From the NCBI GenBank assembly GCA_001780385.1, contig MFGW01000056.1:1-11056 (forward strand): a stretch of 11,056 nt of DNA, written 5' to 3'. Under the pieces are notes generated by a model. That model was not told the DNA's origin. It ran no database searches and saw only the letters and a list, made by a program, of their open reading frames with translations. Of the stretch, positions 8,877 through 11,056 are shown in pieces (position 1 is the first letter of the stretch; each line of letters opens with the position of its first letter). This DNA comes from Candidatus Fischerbacteria bacterium RBG_13_37_8. GTDB lineage: Bacteria > Acidobacteriota > HRBIN11 > MFGW01. A program made the translations under genes and the position numbers.

Positions 8877-8930
8877 AATCATGGTAATAAGGCAAGAAAA
8901 GATATCTTTTCTTGCCTTATTACCATGATT
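8877..8930. repeat. Perfect 54-bp palindrome without spacer
   Basis: Bases 8877-8903 are the exact reverse complement of 8904-8930: 27-base arms, no mismatch, no loop, with GATATC at the centre. Pairing stops sharply at both ends. The arms are AT-rich and no clear U-tract follows on either side, so it is not a typical intrinsic terminator. It could be a deleted mobile element reduced to its two terminal repeats, a MITE-like insertion, or a cruciform or protein-binding site. It lies in a gap with other mobile-element remains. Confidence 0.9.
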
Positions 8931-8950
8931 TGGAGATTCACAGGGAAGTA

Positions 8951-8974
8951 AATGAGCAAAATAATGAGCAAAAG
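8951..8974. repeat. Short tandem repeat, two copies of a 12-mer
   Basis: AATGAGCAAAAT (8951-8962) is followed directly by AATGAGCAAAAG (8963-8974), differing only in the last base. A looser third copy (AATTGAGTAAAA) follows near 8981. No function is evident; it may be replication slippage near the palindrome. Confidence 0.55.
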
Positions 8975-9035
8975 GCAAGAAATTGAGTAAAAAGCAGGTA
9001 GACCTTTAGCAGGAGAGGAGATAGGGAGTTAAATA

Positions 9036-9066
9036 ATTGGATGTTGTCAAGAATGTTGTGTAAATA
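9036..9066. repeat. Probable terminal inverted repeat of an IS256/Mutator-type element
   Basis: The stretch contains TGTTGTCAAGAATGTTGTGT followed by AAATAAG. It resembles the TGTCAAG...TTTTGTGTAAA ends I associate with Mutator/IS256-like elements. It sits about 6-30 bases beyond the stop of the transposase remnant at 9072, where such an end is expected. No matching opposite end was found in the window, consistent with loss of the rest of the element. The assignment is from memory. Confidence 0.45.
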
Positions 9067-9071
9067 AGTAA

Positions 9072-9320
9072 TCATTGTTGTACCTGTAAGATAGTGTAAT
9101 AAAGGGAAAGAATTTCTCTCTCATTGGCTTTAATAAAAACATGTGGAGTAGCCCATTTAGAGAGTTTAAAGCAATTATGCCAGATGCCATAGCAGAGGAA
9201 GATATGATGAGGGGATCGGAAGTAACCGCCTCGAGATTTTCTAATTTGTTCAATGACGTTGTTGAGTCCTTCAATGAGATTAGTAGAGTAGAGGTATTTT
9301 CGAATATCTTTAGGGACTCC
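9072..9320 (-). pseudogene. C-terminal fragment of IS256/Mutator-type transposase
   Basis: In the minus-strand frame ending at the TGA 9074-9072, 82 codons remain. They read PKDIRKYLYSTNLIEGLNNV, then IEQIRKSRGGYF, and later KWATPHVFIKANEREILSLY. The (Y/I)xTNxIEGLN...RK block is characteristic of the C-terminal end of Mutator-type (IS256 superfamily) DDE transposases. The frame is closed by a TAA at 9323-9321, directly before the conserved block. A different frame upstream (LPYNTALSLRSP) may be the shifted continuation for a few residues. The catalytic domain, which would lie upstream, is absent, so the fragment is inactive. Confidence 0.8.
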
Positions 9321-9437
9321 TTAAAGATAATGCAGTATTATACGGCAATAGTATCAATTTTTCCGTGTTCAAATTAGATGTAATTATGTTCTTTATTTTT
9401 TCATTCATATGCAATACCTGAAATTTCTGTAGTAAGA

Positions 9438-9456
9438 GGGGGAGCTCTGCTCCCCC
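9438..9456. repeat. GC-rich hairpin
   Basis: GGGGGAGC (9438-9445) pairs perfectly with GCTCCCCC (9449-9456) across a three-base loop. It stands out against the AT-rich surroundings. It could be a REP-like palindrome or a remnant terminator, but it lacks a following T-run on either strand. Confidence 0.75.
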
Positions 9457-9460
9457 AAAC

Positions 9461-9481
9461 CCCATAAGCGATAGCTTAGGG
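9461..9481. repeat. Second hairpin, adjacent to the GC-rich one
   Basis: CCC plus TAAGC (9461-9463, 9465-9469) pairs with GCTTA plus GGG (9474-9481) around the loop GATA, with one bulged A at 9464. Together with the hairpin at 9438-9456 it makes a paired-stem unit of about 45 bases, the format of many dispersed palindromic repeats. Copy number elsewhere is unknown. Confidence 0.6.
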
Positions 9482-9483
9482 AG

Positions 9484-9512
9484 TTGACTTTTTGATAGAA
9501 ATTGCATATAAT
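9484..9512 (+). promoter_or_regulatory. Near-consensus sigma70-type promoter facing the SLH remnant
   Basis: TTGACT (9484-9489, five of six) and TATAAT (9507-9512, six of six) are separated by exactly 17 bases. Transcription would begin near 9519, right at the edge of the recognisable exoprotein remnant. The first in-frame ATG is at 9520, so any message would be nearly leaderless and would hit the TGA at 9562 after 14 codons. It may be an outward promoter left by a mobile element, or chance in AT-rich DNA. Confidence 0.55.
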
Positions 9513-9519
9513 AATATGC

Positions 9520-10524
9520 ATGACAAACAGCGAATGGTATGTTGATGATGTGCTCATTGAATGAAATGATTATTGTACGACAGTGCCGGCTCTATTGTTT
9601 TCCTACAAACCAATAGTTGATGATTCGTCAAGCAACATTCCTAACGGAATTATAGAAGAAGATGAAACAGTCAACCTTGTAGGAACTTTAGAGAATTTAG
9701 GAAGTGCATCTGCAACTTCTGTAACTGGCGTGCTCACTTCTTCCGACCCTGTTACTATAAATAACGCCAATGCAGTATATCCGGATATTATGCCAGGCTC
9801 TAAACAAAACTCTACCATATCTTATAGTATTACTCCCTATGCGATTAATAGAACTGCAACTCATTGGGATTTTACTGTCACCGAATCACCTTCCTGCATG
9901 GAATGCTCAACTATTTCCTATAACTTCACCTATCATGTGGGGAATAGCTTTGTAGATGTCCCAACTTCGGATATATTTTATTCATCTATAGAAACATTAT
10001 TACATTCAGAAATTACGGGGGGCTGTGACGCAGAAAATTACTGCCCATCATATGATAGTTTAAGAGAGCAAATGGCTAAGTTTATATGTAAATCGATGGA
10101 ACAACTAAATCCAGGTTCATGTTCTGCAACATCTTGCCAGGAGATATTCACTGATGTGCCCTTCTCGAATATTTTTTGTTCCTATATAGAAACGCTGTAT
10201 GATGCTGGTATTACAGGAGGTTGTCAGACTTATCCGTTGCTGTATTGCCCAAATATACCGGTTCAAAGAGAAGGTATGGCGAAATTCATATGTCTTGCAA
10301 TGGAATCAGTTAATCCTGGTTCTTGTCCAACAGCTCCTTCTTGCGCAGGCATATTTAATGATGTTCCGGCTAGTAATCCTTTCTGCATTTTCATAGAAGC
10401 CTTATATGAGGCAGGAGTCATATCAGGTTGCCAATCAATGCCATTGCTCTATTGCCCGGATTATGATATAACACGAGCACAAATGGCGAAATTCCTTGTG
10501 AACGGTTTTGGTTTCAATTTGTAA
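9520..10524 (+). pseudogene. 5'-truncated exoprotein with three SLH domains and an in-frame TGA
   Basis: The longest open stretch is 9583-10524, opening with GTG (313 codons), but that GTG has no Shine-Dalgarno and no signal peptide follows. The same frame upstream reads NSEWYVDDVLIE, then TGA (9562-9564), then NDYCTTVPALLFSYK. W(Y/F)(V/I)DDV is the usual end of a jelly-roll/MAM-like domain that precedes a NG-I-E--E-V-L domain, so the protein once ran through the stop. Using residue numbers from 9583, 10-117 form a CARDB-like beta domain (NGIIEEDETVNLVGTLENLG). Three SLH domains follow at 121-171, 188-240 and 255-310 (FVDVP...IETLY-AGITGGC...YCP...R-QMAKF). SLH domains usually hold exported proteins to the cell wall or peptidoglycan. 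The N-terminus with signal and any catalytic or ligand domain is missing, and homology begins about 9520 beside mobile-element debris. Its end is convergent with the cytochrome gene, 17 bases apart. Confidence 0.75.
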
Positions 10525-10541
10525 TCTCCCACCCCATCTGC

Positions 10542-11056
10542 TCACTGGCTACTGTCTATTGCCTTCACCTGTTTTTCGAGCCAGGTGACTGCTTCATCGG
10601 CATACATTACATGATGAGCACCGTTTGCGCGGTACAACAGTTCGTACTGTTTCTTTAATTCATTTAATTTTTGGATTGAAGCCGGATCAGTTGTTTCTTT
10701 TTCTTTCTGCCAAATTAAAATGCCGAGGTTGGAAATCTGGGAATCCCATTGTTCGCGCCAACTGTCGACCATTTCTTCATAGCCTTTCTCATGACAATTG
10801 AGGCAATGTTTTTTCACATCCGCAGCAAGAATTTCCGGCGAAGGTTGATCATACACATTGACATCATGGCATTGCTGACATTCGAGAGAACCCATGCTGT
10901 TTTCAACTTTTTTCACGCCCGGGATAAGCGTACCTTCCAGCATGCCTAGCTGTGCTTTATGGCAGCGTGTGCAATTTTCGATATGTTTCGAGTGATGGCA
11001 TTTCATGCATTGTTTAGCATCGGAGTATGTTTCCTTATGATTATTCAGTGAATGGC
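10542..11056 (-). CDS. Multihaem c-type cytochrome, C-terminal part (runs off window)
   Basis: Translation is open from the window edge to the TGA at 10544-10542. Four CxxCH haem c motifs are visible: CMKCH (11009-10995), CTRCH, CQQCH and CLNCH. The ATG at 11006 lies inside the first motif, so it is not the start. The gene begins outside the window, and an upstream NHKETYSDAKQ is in frame. Extra His residues next to the motifs (HHSKH, KKH) could be sixth ligands for bis-His haems. After the last haem comes a helical, charged region of about 80 residues (WREQWDSQI, QKLNELKKQYELLYRAN, GAHHVMYADEAVTWLEKQ). Similar tails occur on multihaem cytochromes of anaerobic respirers (cytochrome c3/c552-like families, from memory). 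It should act outside the cytoplasm in electron transfer and need c-type haem maturation. The exact partner cannot be named. It appears more GC-rich than the propeller genes. Confidence 0.88.
   Translation of the reverse strand, partial: HSLNNHKETYSDAKQCMKCHHSKHIENCTRCHKAQLGMLEGTLIPGVKKVENSMGSLECQQCHDVNVYDQPSPEILAADVKKHCLNCHEKGYEEMVDSWREQWDSQISNLGILIWQKEKETTDPASIQKLNELKKQYELLYRANGAHHVMYADEAVTWLEKQVKAIDSSQ

Noticed and set aside
8877..8930. The palindrome as an ordinary rho-independent terminator.
   Set aside because: Its stem is AT-rich and 27 bp long with no loop, and no clear T-run follows on either strand.
9047..9274. A 75-codon minus-strand frame starting MKDSTTSL.
   Set aside because: It is the wrong frame of the IS256-type remnant; the conserved STNLIEGLNNV block is read in the frame ending at 9072.
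9141..9377. A 78-codon plus-strand frame.
   Set aside because: It is antisense to the transposase remnant, with no ribosome site and no recognisable motif.
9310..9507. A 65-codon minus-strand frame.
   Set aside because: It runs through two hairpins and resembles no protein apart from a possible few shifted transposase residues at its end.
9562..9564. The in-frame TGA might be a recoded sense codon (for example Gly).
   Set aside because: TGA ends other genes sensibly here: the ATGA overlap at 2185, the cytochrome at 10542 and the transposase remnant at 9072. A mutation in a decayed gene explains it better.

Overview
The window reads as AT-rich bacterial DNA. Genes have Shine-Dalgarno sites (AAAGGAGG before the 1215-aa gene) and sigma70-type promoters. 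Stop codons are standard, with TGA used as a real stop at several gene ends. The content is large secreted multidomain proteins (beta-propellers, IPT/TIG, FN3-like modules), S-layer-homology (SLH) domains and a multihaem c-type cytochrome. This suggests an anaerobic, probably Gram-negative-type bacterium with much extracellular biology. The modules resemble those of Desulfobacterota, Nitrospirota, Acidobacteriota and candidate-phylum genomes, but I cannot fix the taxon from sequence alone.

Layout. 1-375 (-): the remains of an IS1634-like transposase with an in-frame internal deletion. 503-8623 (-): a three-gene block read leftwards. The first gene (1215 aa) has a seven-repeat propeller, three IPT/TIG-like domains, a second propeller-like region and a helical tail. 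The second (904 aa) has an FG-GAP/VCBS propeller with eight calcium-binding motifs, then IPT/TIG, jelly-roll and FN3-like modules. The third (561 aa) has a seven-repeat propeller and an FN3-like tail. All three begin with a signal peptide. A sigma70-like promoter lies upstream at 8699-8727. A terminator-like hairpin separates the first and second genes, and the second and third overlap as ATGA.

8730-9520 holds no intact gene and looks like a rearrangement scar: a perfect 54-bp palindrome with no spacer (8877-8930), a likely IS end (about 9036-9066), the C-terminal remnant of an IS256/Mutator-type transposase (9072-9320, -), two GC-rich hairpins and a near-consensus outward promoter (9484-9512, +). 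That promoter abuts 9520-10524 (+), the truncated remains of an exoprotein with three SLH domains, interrupted by an in-frame TGA at 9562. Convergent with it, 10542-11056 (-) is the C-terminal part of a multihaem cytochrome running off the window.

How the parts may work together: the three propeller proteins are probably exported together as surface or extracellular adhesion or binding proteins, with a hairpin setting the ratio of the first protein to the other two. No enzyme active site is visible in them, so their ligand is unknown. The most unusual signals are the hairpin whose pairing is complete only in the minus-strand RNA, the long perfect palindrome, and the decayed SLH gene behind a strong promoter.
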